Below, one piece after another: positions 38,248-48,400 of a DNA stretch of 64,000 nt. The stretch is from the NCBI GenBank assembly GCA_963817015.1, contig CAWFMV010000010.1, forward strand, positions 434,001 through 498,000, in the 5' to 3' direction. Under the pieces are notes generated by a model. It had not been told where the DNA came from, ran no database searches, and saw nothing but the letters and a program-made list of their open reading frames with translations. The position numbers and the translations under genes were made by a program. Position 1 is the first letter of the stretch, and every line of letters begins with the position of its first letter. The DNA is from VAZQ01 sp963817015. GTDB taxonomy: Bacteria; Pseudomonadota; Alphaproteobacteria; Rhizobiales; Xanthobacteraceae.

Positions 38248-38515
38248 ACTCTCCTCCTCCGGAGAACGGCGCAGACCATTGATGGCTTATCGGGGGACAT
38301 GGTGGCAGCGCCGCAACGCCTTAAGCGTCGCCTGATGCGCGACAGCGTCAAAGGGTGGAGCGACTCATTGTACTGCCGGGTGGATGAGCGTCAATCCTGC
38401 ATTGGTAGCAACCGTTTCGGCATAGCTGACGCGGCCGCTGGGGCTGAATTTGAAGGTTGGTCGTGGACGCATAGACGTCGATCACTCCTTCTCGCGATTG
38501 GTGTTCGACGTCTCT

Positions 38516-38965
38516 TCATCTCGTTAGATCAGCCACAACAGCTATCGACGTGATCGCCTCACGTGCCGCGTTGCGCATGACAGTGGCCAGCAGGGAATAG
38601 GCGCTTTGCCAGGCCGCCTTGACCTCCGGCGTCCATGTCGGCCCGAGCCCCTGCTCGAGCGTCCAGAGCAAAGCCTCTTCGACCGTGTCGTAGTGGCGGT
38701 CCGTGACACCGTATTGCGCATGGCGCCGGCCCAGATGCTGCGACGGCCGGAACGAGGGCCTCGAGTGATCGAGACCGTTCACAACCATGCCCAGAGCCTG
38801 GATGAGCTTCCGGCGCTGCTCAGCCAAATCGGCGGCCTTGAAGAGCGGCCGGGTCGTGGCGTCGATCGCGAATAGCCGGTCGTAGAACAGGCGCGCCGCG
38901 GCGTCTGCCATCGGCACCAGTTTGTGCCAGGTCTCTTGCACGAGTGCTTTCTGTTCAGGTGACAT
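38516..38965 (-). CDS. Single-domain globin (bacterial haemoglobin)
   Basis: A 149-residue globin with the three-over-three fold pattern: VQETWHKLVPMADAAARLFY DRLFAIDATTRPLFK (A-C helices), LGRRHAQYGVTDRHYDTVEE with the proximal His of GRRHAQYGV, and LLWTLEQGLGPTWTPEVKAA. I start at ATG 38965 because TTGGAGC just upstream works as its ribosome site; the TTG at 38977 is part of that site. It likely handles NO or oxygen and sits among redox genes (Acg oxidoreductase, nitronate monooxygenase). Confidence 0.84.
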   Translation of the reverse strand: MSPEQKALVQETWHKLVPMADAAARLFYDRLFAIDATTRPLFKAADLAEQRRKLIQALGMVVNGLDHSRPSFRPSQHLGRRHAQYGVTDRHYDTVEEALLWTLEQGLGPTWTPEVKAAWQSAYSLLATVMRNAAREAITSIAVVADLTR

Positions 38966-39024
38966 CTGAAGCTCCAACTTGATCCAGAGAGAGTCGGTTC
39001 ACGGCCGATCGTAGCCGCCGGATT

Positions 39025-40098
39025 TCATTTCACGGGAGCAAGCTCACGCGCTTCGGCCACCAGCGATCGGACCAATTCCGCAGCTGGCAGCGTTCGCGTG
39101 AGGGCCACGGCCTGGCCGGCGAACATCGGCAGGAATTCGGCATTGTCCGTCGCGGCAGCAACTTTGCGCAGATTGCGGGTCATCGAGAGCTGCTCGGGAA
39201 AGGCGATGCGATGGGCGTGATTGTCCTCGAGAAGATCAATGAGCCGGTTTCGAAGCAGGCGAGCCCGCCTGCCGGAAAAGGTGTCGGTGAGCACAGCATC
39301 ACCCGCAGCAGCAGTGCGCAGCCGCTGCACGTAGGCAGGATTGACCTGCGTCTCGGGGCATGGCACGAACGCGGTACCCATCTGCACGCCGCTCGCCCCG
39401 AGAACGAGCGCGGCGGCAATTCCGCGGCCATCCATGATGCCGCCCGCCGCAATCACCGGCACTGAGACCGCATCGACGACTTGCGGCACCAGCGCCATCG
39501 TGCCGATTTCGGCCTGCCGGGACGGCGGCGAGAACGTGCCGCGATGTCCACCCGCCTCGCTGCCTTGTGCAATGATGGCATCGACACCGGCCGATGCGAG
39601 CTGACGTGCCTCTTCGACGGTCGTCGCCGTCGCGATGACGCGCGTGCCGTTCGCCTTGAGCGCCCGCATCACCGTCGCGTGCGGGGCGCCGAAGTGGCTG
39701 GAGAGCACCGGCACCCGCTCCTCGATCACAACCGCGATCTGCTTGTCGAAATTGCCGAGCAGATCGATCGGATCGGGGACCTCGCCCGCATGCAGCTCCG
39801 CGTGTGCCGGCGCAAGAGCCTTCTTGAGGGCGTTCTCCTGCTCGGCAACGGGAACATAGGGCTCGGCACGATCGAGATAGAGATTGATAATGAACGGCCT
39901 GTTGGTCAGTCGCCGAATGGCCCGGATAACCTGGCGCAGCTCATCCGGACTCGAGTCGGTGCCGCCGAAACCACCGAGGGCACCAGCGTTGGACACAGCC
40001 GCGGCGAGCGCGGCCGTCGAAGCGCCGGCCATCGGCGCCTGGATGATCGGATGCTCGATGCCGAGCAGATCGATGAGCGTCTGGTTGGGCCACGACAT
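39025..40098 (-). CDS. Nitronate monooxygenase (2-nitropropane dioxygenase family)
   Basis: A 357-residue FMN-dependent TIM-barrel enzyme. Blocks: HPIIQAPMAGASTAALAAAV, RPFIINLYLDRAEP, VDAIIAQGSEAGGHRGTF (catalytic-region His), VPVIAAGGIMDGRGIAAALV and GASGVQMGTAFVPCPET. It oxidises alkyl nitronates to aldehyde or ketone plus nitrite. ATG 40098 begins the conserved MSWPNQTL; an upstream start at 40152 is unsupported. It follows the quinone oxidoreductase gene by 19 bases, probably one operon, divergent from the LysR gene. Confidence 0.87.
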   Translation of the reverse strand: MSWPNQTLIDLLGIEHPIIQAPMAGASTAALAAAVSNAGALGGFGGTDSSPDELRQVIRAIRRLTNRPFIINLYLDRAEPYVPVAEQENALKKALAPAHAELHAGEVPDPIDLLGNFDKQIAVVIEERVPVLSSHFGAPHATVMRALKANGTRVIATATTVEEARQLASAGVDAIIAQGSEAGGHRGTFSPPSRQAEIGTMALVPQVVDAVSVPVIAAGGIMDGRGIAAALVLGASGVQMGTAFVPCPETQVNPAYVQRLRTAAAGDAVLTDTFSGRRARLLRNRLIDLLEDNHAHRIAFPEQLSMTRNLRKVAAATDNAEFLPMFAGQAVALTRTLPAAELVRSLVAEARELAPVK

Positions 40099-40117
40099 GG
40101 TTTGGCTCTCCAAGAGG

Positions 40118-41155
40118 TCAGGCTGCCCAGGGCAGCAGCGCGAGCTTTCCAATCACCTCCGCGCGCGCCATCATGCGATGAGCTTCGCGGGCCTGATTGA
40201 GCGGCAAAGTCTTGTGAAGCGCCGCGCGAATCTTCCCTCGTTTCACGAGATCGAGCCCGAATTTCAGCTCGGCCATGCTGCCCATCCAGGCCCCGACGAT
40301 CCGCCGCTCGTTGCGGAAGAATGGATAGAGATGCGGGATCGTGGCCTCGGCCCCGCCGCTCAGCCCGAAGTTCACGACCGTTCCGCGCGGCTTCAGGCAG
40401 TCGAGATTGGTCGCCATCGTGGCTCCGCCGACCGGATCGATGACGACGTCGATGCCGTCCCGTCCGGCCCAGCCGCGGACTGCTGCACCCACGTCTGTGT
40501 CGCGATAGCGAACGACTTCGTCGGCTCCCATGGCGCGCGCGAGCGCAGCCTTCGCATCCGTGCTGACGGTCGTGATGACGTTGGCGCCCAGTGCCTTCGC
40601 GACCTGGATCGCCATGCTGCCACTGCCGGAGGCGCCGGCCTGCACCAGCACGCGGCTGCCCGGACCAACTCTTCCGAGAGTTTTGACCGCATGCACCGCC
40701 GTGGCCAGCACGAGCGGGATGGTGGCGAGTTCCTCCGCGGCAAGGGCGGTTTCGTCAGGAATCACCCAGCGCGCAGGAACCTCCATGTATTGGGCGTAGC
40801 CGCCCCATCCGTAGGTGCCGGTCGGAAAGAAGCTCGGCGCCTCGTTCTCGGGCGTGACGTCCCACTCCGCCGGATCGGTTGGATAACCCGGAGCCACGAT
40901 GACCCTGTCTCCAGGCGCAAGATTCTTGACGTGGGCGCCAAGCTTTTCGACGTGGCCGACGATGTCCGAACCGACGACATGTGGAAGCGGAATCGACCGG
41001 CTGACGGCGCCCGAGCGCACCAGTGTGTCGTAATAGTTGGTGCCGACGGCAGCGATCTTGATGAGCACGTGATGCGCCTTCGGGGACGGCGTGGGAATCT
41101 CGCCGAAGTCGAGAACGTCGATGTCGCCGAAAGCGGCAATGGTGGCGGCTTGCAT
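40118..41155 (-). CDS. NADPH:quinone oxidoreductase / zinc-type alcohol dehydrogenase-like protein (MDR superfamily)
   Basis: A 345-residue medium-chain reductase. A GroES-like N-terminus (VLIKIAAVGTNYYDTLVRSG, PHVVGSDIVGHVEKLG, APGDRVIV) precedes the NAD(P) fold with VLVQAGASGSGSMAIQVAKA and DGIDVVIDPVGGATM. No structural or catalytic zinc cysteine cluster is evident, placing it with quinone oxidoreductases. It is divergent from a LysR gene across 92 bases with AT-rich dyads, the usual arrangement of a LysR target. Confidence 0.86.
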   Translation of the reverse strand: MQAATIAAFGDIDVLDFGEIPTPSPKAHHVLIKIAAVGTNYYDTLVRSGAVSRSIPLPHVVGSDIVGHVEKLGAHVKNLAPGDRVIVAPGYPTDPAEWDVTPENEAPSFFPTGTYGWGGYAQYMEVPARWVIPDETALAAEELATIPLVLATAVHAVKTLGRVGPGSRVLVQAGASGSGSMAIQVAKALGANVITTVSTDAKAALARAMGADEVVRYRDTDVGAAVRGWAGRDGIDVVIDPVGGATMATNLDCLKPRGTVVNFGLSGGAEATIPHLYPFFRNERRIVGAWMGSMAELKFGLDLVKRGKIRAALHKTLPLNQAREAHRMMARAEVIGKLALLPWAA

Positions 41156-41247
41156 GGGGTGATCTCCTGCGGCGCGGTTGCGTCGCGGATCACATAGCGC
41201 GCGACTTGATATTGCTAAAATCGGAATTTTATGTTTCTGATATCGAT

Positions 41248-42161
41248 ATGATCAGATATCAAGAAGATCGACCTCAACCTGCTTGTCGTCCTTGATGCGC
41301 TGCTCGACGAGCGCAATGCGACCCGGGCGGCGCTGCGGCTCGGCTACACGCAGTCGACGATCAGCGGGATGTTGACACGCCTGCGCGACCTGTTCGGCGA
41401 TCCTTTGTTCGTGCGCGCGCAGCGCGGCCTGCTGCCGACTCCGCGGGCGCAGGCGCTCGCCGTTCCACTCAAGCAGTTGCTCGCCGACAGCCGCAGCCTC
41501 GTCGCGCGCGAGATGTTCGAGCCGGCCGATGGCCGAGGCGACCTTTGCCATCGCCAGCAACGACTACATGCAGCTCACGCTTCTCGTCCCGTTCGTGAAG
41601 GTCCTGAGGCATGAGGCCAGAAAGATCAGACTGGCGATTGCGCCGCCGATCATCGAGGGTGTCGGCGATGCGCTCGCCCAGGGACGGATCGACCTTGCCG
41701 TCACGATCCCTGAGTTTGCGATGTCCGATCTTCGGTCGCGCCTGCTCTACCGCGAACACTATGTCGTCGCCGTCCGCCGTCGGCATCCGCTGGCGGGCGG
41801 CGCGGCCCTGACTGTCGAGCGCTTCTGCGCGTACGACCATGTCATCGTGTCACCTACAGGCGGATCCTTCGAGGGCCCGACCGACCAGGCGCTCGCCCGC
41901 CTGCGGCTACGGCGGAACGTTCGCTATTCCGTTCCAAGCTTCCTGCTCGTGCCGGAGATATTGCAGACGGACGATCTTGTTGCACTCGTTCCGTCGCGCT
42001 TGCTGCCCGCAAACGACAAGCGGCTGGTCGTGCTCAAGCCCCCTGTCGAGGTTCCCGGCTTCGACGTGATCGCCGTGTGGCATCCGCGCGTCGATAAGGA
42101 TATCGCGCACCGCTGGCTGCGCGGCCGTCTGGTGGAAAGCACGAAGGCTCCGGTGAAATAG
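41248..42161 (+). CDS. LysR-family transcriptional regulator, frameshifted twice
   Basis: About 303 residues. The start as read is ATG followed by an extra A at 41251; removing it gives MSDIKKIDLNLLVVLDALLD. The DNA-binding domain continues NATRAALRLGYTQSTISGML TRLRDLFGDPLFVRAQRGLL. A second extra base (G, near 41525) breaks the frame before EATFAIASNDYMQLTLLVPF, and the effector domain then runs intact to the stop (LVPEILQTDDLVALVPSRLL). The KIDLNLLVVLDALL N-terminus is of the NodD/SyrM-like branch. Likely controls the divergent quinone oxidoreductase/nitronate monooxygenase pair. Confidence 0.83.
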
Positions 42162-42370
42162 CGGAAGCCGTCAGAGACTTGTCGAGCCAATCATTATGAA
42201 CCGACAAACGTCTCCCAGTGGAGAACGTCTCTTGTTCTGCTAAGATTGAACACAAGCCAAGGTCGATTGAAGGGATGGAAATTCTGTAGGCCCGGAATCC
42301 GGGTCACATCCGACGTCGATAAGCGCGGTGATGCGCTCACGAAACGAAACAAGGTTAGCGAGGGAACGCG

Positions 42371-42842
42371 ATGGCCATAGACCTGACAGTGAACGGCACT
42401 CGGCATTCAGTCGACGTTGCGCCTGAAACGCCGCTGCTCTGGGTGATCCGCGATCAGCTCGGGACTCACCGGCACCAAATTCAGCTGCGGCATTGCTCAG
42501 TGCGGCGCCTGCACGCTGCACATTGACGGTCAGCCGGTTCGCTCCTGCAGCTTTCCGGTCTCGGCGGCGGCCGGCAAGGCAGTGACCACCATCGAAGGCT
42601 TGTCGCCCGATGGGACCCATCCGGTGCAGCTCGCCTGGATCGAGCTCGACGTTCCGCAATGCGGCTACTGCCAGTCAGGCATGATCATGAGCGTTGCGGC
42701 GCTGCTCAGCAAACGCCGAAATCCGACTGATGCGGAGATCGACGCCGAGATCACCAATGCGTGCCGGTGCAGCACCTATCACCGCATCCGCAAGGCGATC
42801 CGGCTGGCAGCCGCGAGGATATCGTCGCAGGGGAGGCTCTGA
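42371..42842 (+). CDS. iorA: (2Fe-2S)-binding subunit of an isoquinoline 1-oxidoreductase-type hydroxylase, frameshifted
   Basis: About 156 residues carrying both iron-sulfur clusters of a molybdenum hydroxylase. A plant-type ferredoxin domain (SCGIAQCGACTLHIDGQPVR SC) is followed by the helical domain with CGYCQSGM and the late C-R-C pair (NACRCSTYHRIRKAI). An extra G near 42466 breaks the frame; without it LGLTGTKFSC reads through. The stop codon overlaps a possible ATG of the large subunit (TGATG at 42840). Confidence 0.85.
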
Positions 42843-42854
42843 TGCGCAACAACG

Positions 42855-45212
42855 ATGCGTACAACAAAGCCGAGCCTGTCTCGCCGTGATCTTCTGTCCA
42901 ATGCCGCAGCTGCCACTGGCACACTCGTTGTCGGCTTCTGGATGCCACAGCGCGCTGCGGGTCAGATCATAAGTCCGCAAGGGGCCAGTTGGGCGATCGA
43001 GCCCAACGTCAAGGAGATCAATGCCTGGGTCGTCGTCGCGCCTGACGAGACCGTGACGATCCGCATCGCCCAGACCGAGCTCGGCCAGGGTGTGTGGACC
43101 TCCAATGCGATGATGGTCTGCGAGGAGCTGCAATGCGACTGGAGCAAGGTCCGGCCGCAATATGCTTCTGCCAATAGAGACGGCCAGGAAATGGCGCCGG
43201 AATGGACGCTCGAGGTCATGGGCAAAGGCGCCACCGATCCCTTTGGCGGCGGCGAGCCCGAGTTCGGCCAGCGCGGCCGGACCGGCACCGAGGGTATTCC
43301 GAACAGCCTCTATCGGCGCATGCGGACCAACGCCGCCGCCTCCGTGAAGGACGGCCGTTATTATCTTCAGCTCGCCGGCGCGGAAGCGCGCGAGCGGCTG
43401 CTGCTGGCGGCCGCCAAGTCCTGGGGCGTGCCGGTTGCGGAGGTGAGCTCCGCCAACAGCGTCATCACCCACCATCCGACAGGCCGCACCACCACCTATG
43501 GCCAGGTTGCCGCACTGGCTGCGCAGACACCGCATCCCAATCCCGAGCGGATCCGCATCAAGCCGCCGTCGGAATGGACCCTGATGGGCACCGAGCAGAA
43601 GAATCTCGATGTCCCGCTGAAAGTCACCGGCAAGACCATTTACGGCATCGACGTCAAAGTGCCCGGCATGAAATGGGCCGCGGTGAAGACCTGCCCGGTC
43701 TATGGCGGCAAGCTGAAGAGCTATGATTTCGATAAGATCCGCAACGAGCCCGGCGTCATCTCAGCAGTCGAGATTCCAATCCCCGATCCGTCCTTGATCC
43801 GGGAACGGACGTTCAGTGCCGGCGTCGCCATCATCGCCGAGAGCTGGTACCAGGCCAAGACCGCGCTCGACAAGATGCCGATCGAATGGGATGTGCCGCC
43901 CAAAAACGCTGCACTCAATACGGCCAACATGCGCGCGGCGCTGCTGGCGTCGCTGGACAAGCCTGGCAAGGTTCGCGTCAACCTGGGCGACTGCGACAAC
44001 GTGTTCTCGAGTGCCGCCAACAGCGGCGTCAAGATTGTCGAAGCGACCTACTTCACGCCCTATCTCCCGCGTGCCCGGATGGAGCCCGGTAACGCGACCG
44101 TGCTCGTCACCGACAATCGGGTTGACATCTGGATTGGTGACCAAAGCCCGCAGGAGACCCGCTACTCGGCATCCCAGATCACCGGCATTCCGGAAAAGAA
44201 TGTCTATCTGCACATGTGCCACCTTGGCGGCGGCTTCGGTCGCAACGGCAACGGCCCGCAAGCCGAGCAGGCGATCCATATCGCCAACCAGAACCGCGGC
44301 ACGCCCATCCACCTGTTGTGGACGCGCGAGGAAGACTTCGTCGGCACGACCTATCGGGCCATGGGAGTCGCTCGCCTGCGCGCGGCGCTCGATGCCGACG
44401 GCTGGCCGATCGCGTTCGAAGTCAGGACCGCCATGGACGAGAAAGCCCCTGGCGCCATTGCCGCCTTCGACAAGGCCCCGCGCTACCACGTGCCCAACTA
44501 TCGCTTCTCGACCCACAGCGAAACGTTCCACATTCCGGTAGGCACGCGGCGCGGCGTGGGGCAGCCGGCGCACGACTTCTATCGCGAGAGCTTCATTGAC
44601 GAGCTCGCCCACGCCGCCGGCAAGGACCCGTATCTTTATCGCCGCGAGCTGATCTCGCGCACCAACCTTCCCTACAAGGCCGACATGCTCAAAGCGCTCG
44701 ACACCGCCGCGAAGATGTCCGGCTGGGGCACGCCGCTGCCGCAAGGCACGGCGCGCGCGATCGGCCTCGAGGAGCGCGGCGCCGAGGGTCACGGCCAAGC
44801 CACCATCAGCGCGCAGGTCCACACGGTCTCGATCAGCAAGCAGGGCGAAGTGCGCCTGCTGCGCGTCGACGTTGCGCACGAAGAGGGCTTCGGTCTGGTC
44901 AATCCATTATCGGTGCGGAAGCAGATCGAAGGCCAGATCACCTGGTTCTACAACGACACCATGCATCAAGAGTGCAACGTCGTTGACGGGCGCATCGCCG
45001 AGAACAATTTCGACCGATTCCCGCTGTCGCGCCTCAAGGAGGATCCGCCGGAGATCAACATCACCTTCTTCAAGACCGGGCATTGGCTGCGTGGCATGGG
45101 TCACGACCGCGGCACCTCGCTGCAATCCACTATTACCGATGCGGTCTTCCAGATCACCGGGAAGCGCTATCGGGACCTGCCCCTGCGCAACCACGATCTG
45201 ACCTGGGGTTGA
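42855..45212 (+). CDS. iorB: Molybdopterin-binding subunit of an isoquinoline 1-oxidoreductase-type hydroxylase
   Basis: A 785-residue molybdenum-cofactor subunit. A Tat signal (LSRRDLLSNAAAATGTL) begins it, so the holoenzyme is periplasmic. Typical blocks: VAPDETVTIRIAQTELGQGV WTSNAMMVCEEL, GTEQKNLDVPLKVTGKTIYG IDV, HLGGGFGRNGNG and VGQPAHDFYRESFIDELA. Near the C-terminus, where relatives have M-G-E-P-G-T-P-P, this protein reads M-G-H750-D-R-G-T-S-L, so the catalytic glutamate position is a histidine. The best ribosome site (GGGGAGG at 42832) fits an ATG at 42842 in another frame, hinting at a start-region frame error; I keep 42855. Acts on an N-heterocycle or aldehyde. Confidence 0.83.
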   Translation: MRTTKPSLSRRDLLSNAAAATGTLVVGFWMPQRAAGQIISPQGASWAIEPNVKEINAWVVVAPDETVTIRIAQTELGQGVWTSNAMMVCEELQCDWSKVRPQYASANRDGQEMAPEWTLEVMGKGATDPFGGGEPEFGQRGRTGTEGIPNSLYRRMRTNAAASVKDGRYYLQLAGAEARERLLLAAAKSWGVPVAEVSSANSVITHHPTGRTTTYGQVAALAAQTPHPNPERIRIKPPSEWTLMGTEQKNLDVPLKVTGKTIYGIDVKVPGMKWAAVKTCPVYGGKLKSYDFDKIRNEPGVISAVEIPIPDPSLIRERTFSAGVAIIAESWYQAKTALDKMPIEWDVPPKNAALNTANMRAALLASLDKPGKVRVNLGDCDNVFSSAANSGVKIVEATYFTPYLPRARMEPGNATVLVTDNRVDIWIGDQSPQETRYSASQITGIPEKNVYLHMCHLGGGFGRNGNGPQAEQAIHIANQNRGTPIHLLWTREEDFVGTTYRAMGVARLRAALDADGWPIAFEVRTAMDEKAPGAIAAFDKAPRYHVPNYRFSTHSETFHIPVGTRRGVGQPAHDFYRESFIDELAHAAGKDPYLYRRELISRTNLPYKADMLKALDTAAKMSGWGTPLPQGTARAIGLEERGAEGHGQATISAQVHTVSISKQGEVRLLRVDVAHEEGFGLVNPLSVRKQIEGQITWFYNDTMHQECNVVDGRIAENNFDRFPLSRLKEDPPEINITFFKTGHWLRGMGHDRGTSLQSTITDAVFQITGKRYRDLPLRNHDLTWG

Positions 45213-45239
45213 GCACTTCGGACGGAGTAATTTCGCGCC

Positions 45240-45276
45240 CGTGGTTGCTGCCCGTCCGGCGGCGGCAGCGACCACG
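45240..45276 (+). terminator. Strong hairpin after the molybdenum hydroxylase genes
   Basis: CGTGGTTGCTGCC (45240-45252) pairs with GGCAGCGACCACG (45264-45276): 13 base pairs with a single G-U, loop of 11. It begins 28 bases after the iorB stop. No U-run follows, so termination may be Rho-assisted. Confidence 0.5.
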
Positions 45277-45381
45277 GCGTTGCGCGACTGAGCGTCGTCG
45301 GTTGCCTACGCCGAATGGCGCTCCAGGCCCCGCCTCAACTTCGGTTTGCCCCAAGACCAGCAAAAAATTGCTGTGCGATAT

Positions 45382-45406
45382 GGAACTTCCTTCGCCCGAT
45401 AACGTT
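45382..45406 (+). promoter_or_regulatory. EcfG-type (general stress response) promoter of the hybrid kinase gene
   Basis: GGAAC (45382-45386), 16 bases, CGTT (45403-45406) is an exact match to the alphaproteobacterial general-stress sigma factor consensus GGAAC-N16/17-CGTT. It ends 29 bases before the kinase ATG. Confidence 0.6.
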
Positions 45407-45435
45407 GCCGTGAAATGACTTGTGGGCGTTGAAAC

Positions 45436-48400
45436 ATGTCACAGCCGGGTGGGGACAGGCTATTTCTGGGGCACAGCGAACTCGCGCAGTTAATGGCGAA
45501 ATTCGACTGGGGGGCGACTCCCATCGGCCGTCCCGAACAATGGCCGAACAGCCTTCGAACTGCCGTGCGGATCATGTTGACCTCGCAGCAGCCGGTGTGG
45601 ATCGGCTGGGGCAAGAATCTCACCTATCTCTACAACGATCCCTACAAATCAATCATCGGCGGAAAGCATCCTTGGGCGCTTGGGCGCCCCACCTCGGAAG
45701 TCTGGCGCGAGATCTGGGCCGACATTGCTCCATTGCTCGACAAGGCCATGACCGAAGAGGAAGGAACCTATGTTGAGGAGCAGCTCCTCATCATGGAGCG
45801 CAATGGCTACCCGGAGGAGACCCACTACACGTTTTCCTACAGCCCCATCATCGAGGACGACGGAACCACCGGCGGCATCTTCTGCGCCAATACCGATGAC
45901 ACTCAACGGGTGATTGGAGAGCGCCAACTTGCGCTCCTGCGCGAGCTTGCTGCCGGCACCGCCCACGCACGAACATGGCAGCAAGCCTGCGAGAACGGCG
46001 CTTATGCGCTTTCAACCAATCCGCACGACCTGCCCTTCGGTCTTTTGTATGTTCTGGAGCCTGGAAGCGACACCGCGATCCGGGCAGGCGCAACCGGCAT
46101 TGATCTCGATCATCCCTCCGCTCCCGAGACGATTTCAATCAAATCACTGGCTCCCTGGCCATTAATGGAGGCGCTGCGCACTGGCGATCCCCGCCTGGTC
46201 AGCAATCTGTCTCAACTCTTCGAAACTCCATTTCCCCGATCGGTCTGGAAGAGCCCGCCGCACCAGGCCATTGTCCTGCCGATCCCGGCGACGGGCGAAA
46301 CGGGACGGACCGGATTTCTGATCGCGGGGCTCAATCCGTTTCGCCTGCCGGACGACAACTACAGAGGCTTTCTCGGCTTGGTGGCGGGTCAGCTTGGCGC
46401 CGCCATCGGCAACGCCGAGGCCTACCAATATCAACAGCGGCGCGTCGAAGCACTGGCGCAGATCGACCGCGCCAAGACCGCGTTCTTTTCCAATATCAGC
46501 CACGAATTTCGCACGCCTCTGACGCTGATGCTGGGCCCGCTCGAGGAGACGCTCGCCCAGCCGTCTCTGCCACCGAAGCAATTGCAGGACTTGTCGCTCG
46601 TCCATCGCAATGGGCTGCGCCTGCTCAAGCTCGTCAATACGCTCCTTGATTTCTCGCGTATCGAAGCCGGCCGCATGCAGGCCCACTTTGAAAGAGTCGA
46701 TTTGGCCGCGTTGACCGCCGACATCGCGTCAAATTTCAGCTCGGTGACCGAGCGGGTCGGGCTGAAACTGATCGTCGACTGTCAGCCGCTGCCGGACTCT
46801 GTCTACGTTGACCGCGACATGTGGGAAAAGATCGTGCTCAACCTCATGTCGAATGCCTTCAAGTTTACGCATGAAGGACAAATTACGGTTCACATGCAAG
46901 CCTCGAGCGATGGCTCGGCGGCTCAGTTCTCCGTCACCGACACCGGCATTGGAATTTCTCCAGAGGAATTCCCGCGCTTGTTCGAACGCTTTCGCCGCAT
47001 CGAGGGCGCGCGAGGGCGATCGTTCGAGGGCAGCGGCATCGGGCTTGCCCTTGTCCAGGAGCTCGTCAAGCTACTCGGCGGCGACATCTCAGTTGAGAGT
47101 CAGCCCGGCGTCGGCAGCACTTTCACGGTTACCGTACCGTTCGGAACGGCACATCTGCCGGACCATGAAGGGCAATCGATCTCCAAAGCTGCAGAAACCG
47201 AACCGGCCGTCACTTCAACGAATGTTCGTCCGCAGGCCTATATCAACGAAGCAGTCGGCTGGTCACGCCGCGGCTCGACCGACTGGTCAGAGGCGTCGCC
47301 TGAGGCCGCGGACGACGTCGAACGCGCCCGGATAACATCCGACGGTCAACGCCATCGCGTGGTGCTGGCCGATGACAACGCTGACATGCGCGACTATGCG
47401 GGCCGTCTCCTTCGCGATGCCGGTTTTGACGTCGATGTCGCTCCTGACGGCGAGACTGCGCTTGAGATCGTGCGGCACGCGAGGCCGGACTTGGTGCTCT
47501 CAGATGTCATGATGCCGAAGCTCGATGGCTTTGGCTTACTTTCCTGCATGCGAGCCGATCCTGAACTGAGCCACATACCCGTTCTCCTGCTTTCGGCCCG
47601 CGCCGGCGAAGAAGCAAAAGTCGAGGGTCTCGGATCGGGCGCAGACGATTATTTGATTAAGCCCTTCTCGGCGCGCGAATTGATCGCCCGCGTCGAGGGC
47701 AATCTGCGTCTCGCACGCGCTCGTCGGGAGAAAACCCAGGCGCTCGTCGAGGAGGCGAAGGCGCTCGAGGCGCTGAACAAGATCGGAAACGCCATCGCGG
47801 CCGAAGTTGATCTGGCGCGAGTCGTGCAGGTGGTGACTGACGCCGCGACCGAGCTCTCGGGAGCCGCCTTCGGCTCGTTCTTTTACAATGTACTCGATGA
47901 ACGAGGCGAATCCTATACGCTCTACACATTGTCTGGCGTTCCGCGCGAAGCATTCTCCAAGTTTCCCCAACCTCGAAATACCGAGGTCTTCGCACCGACC
48001 TTCCGGGGCGAGGGTATGGTGCGATCGCCTGACATTACTCAGGATCCCCGCTTCGGAAAAAATGAGCCCTATCGTGGCATGCCTCCTGGTCACCTGCCCG
48101 TCCGAAGCTACCTCGCGGCGCCGGTCAAATCGCAAAGCGGAGAAGTACTGGGAGGGCTGTTTTTCGGGCACCCGGAGGTCGGAGTTTTCGACGAGCGGTC
48201 AGAGCGGCTGATCGCCGGCGTTGCGGTGCAGGCCGGCATCGCCATGGACAAGGCGCGTCTGTATCACGCGGCACAACACGAGATCGATCGAAGAAAGCAG
48301 ACCGAGGTCGCGCTCCGGGAGAGCGAGCAATCACTCGAATCCAAAGTGAGGCAGCGCACGCTCGAGCTGACCGCGGCCAATGACCAGCTCCTCAAAGCCG

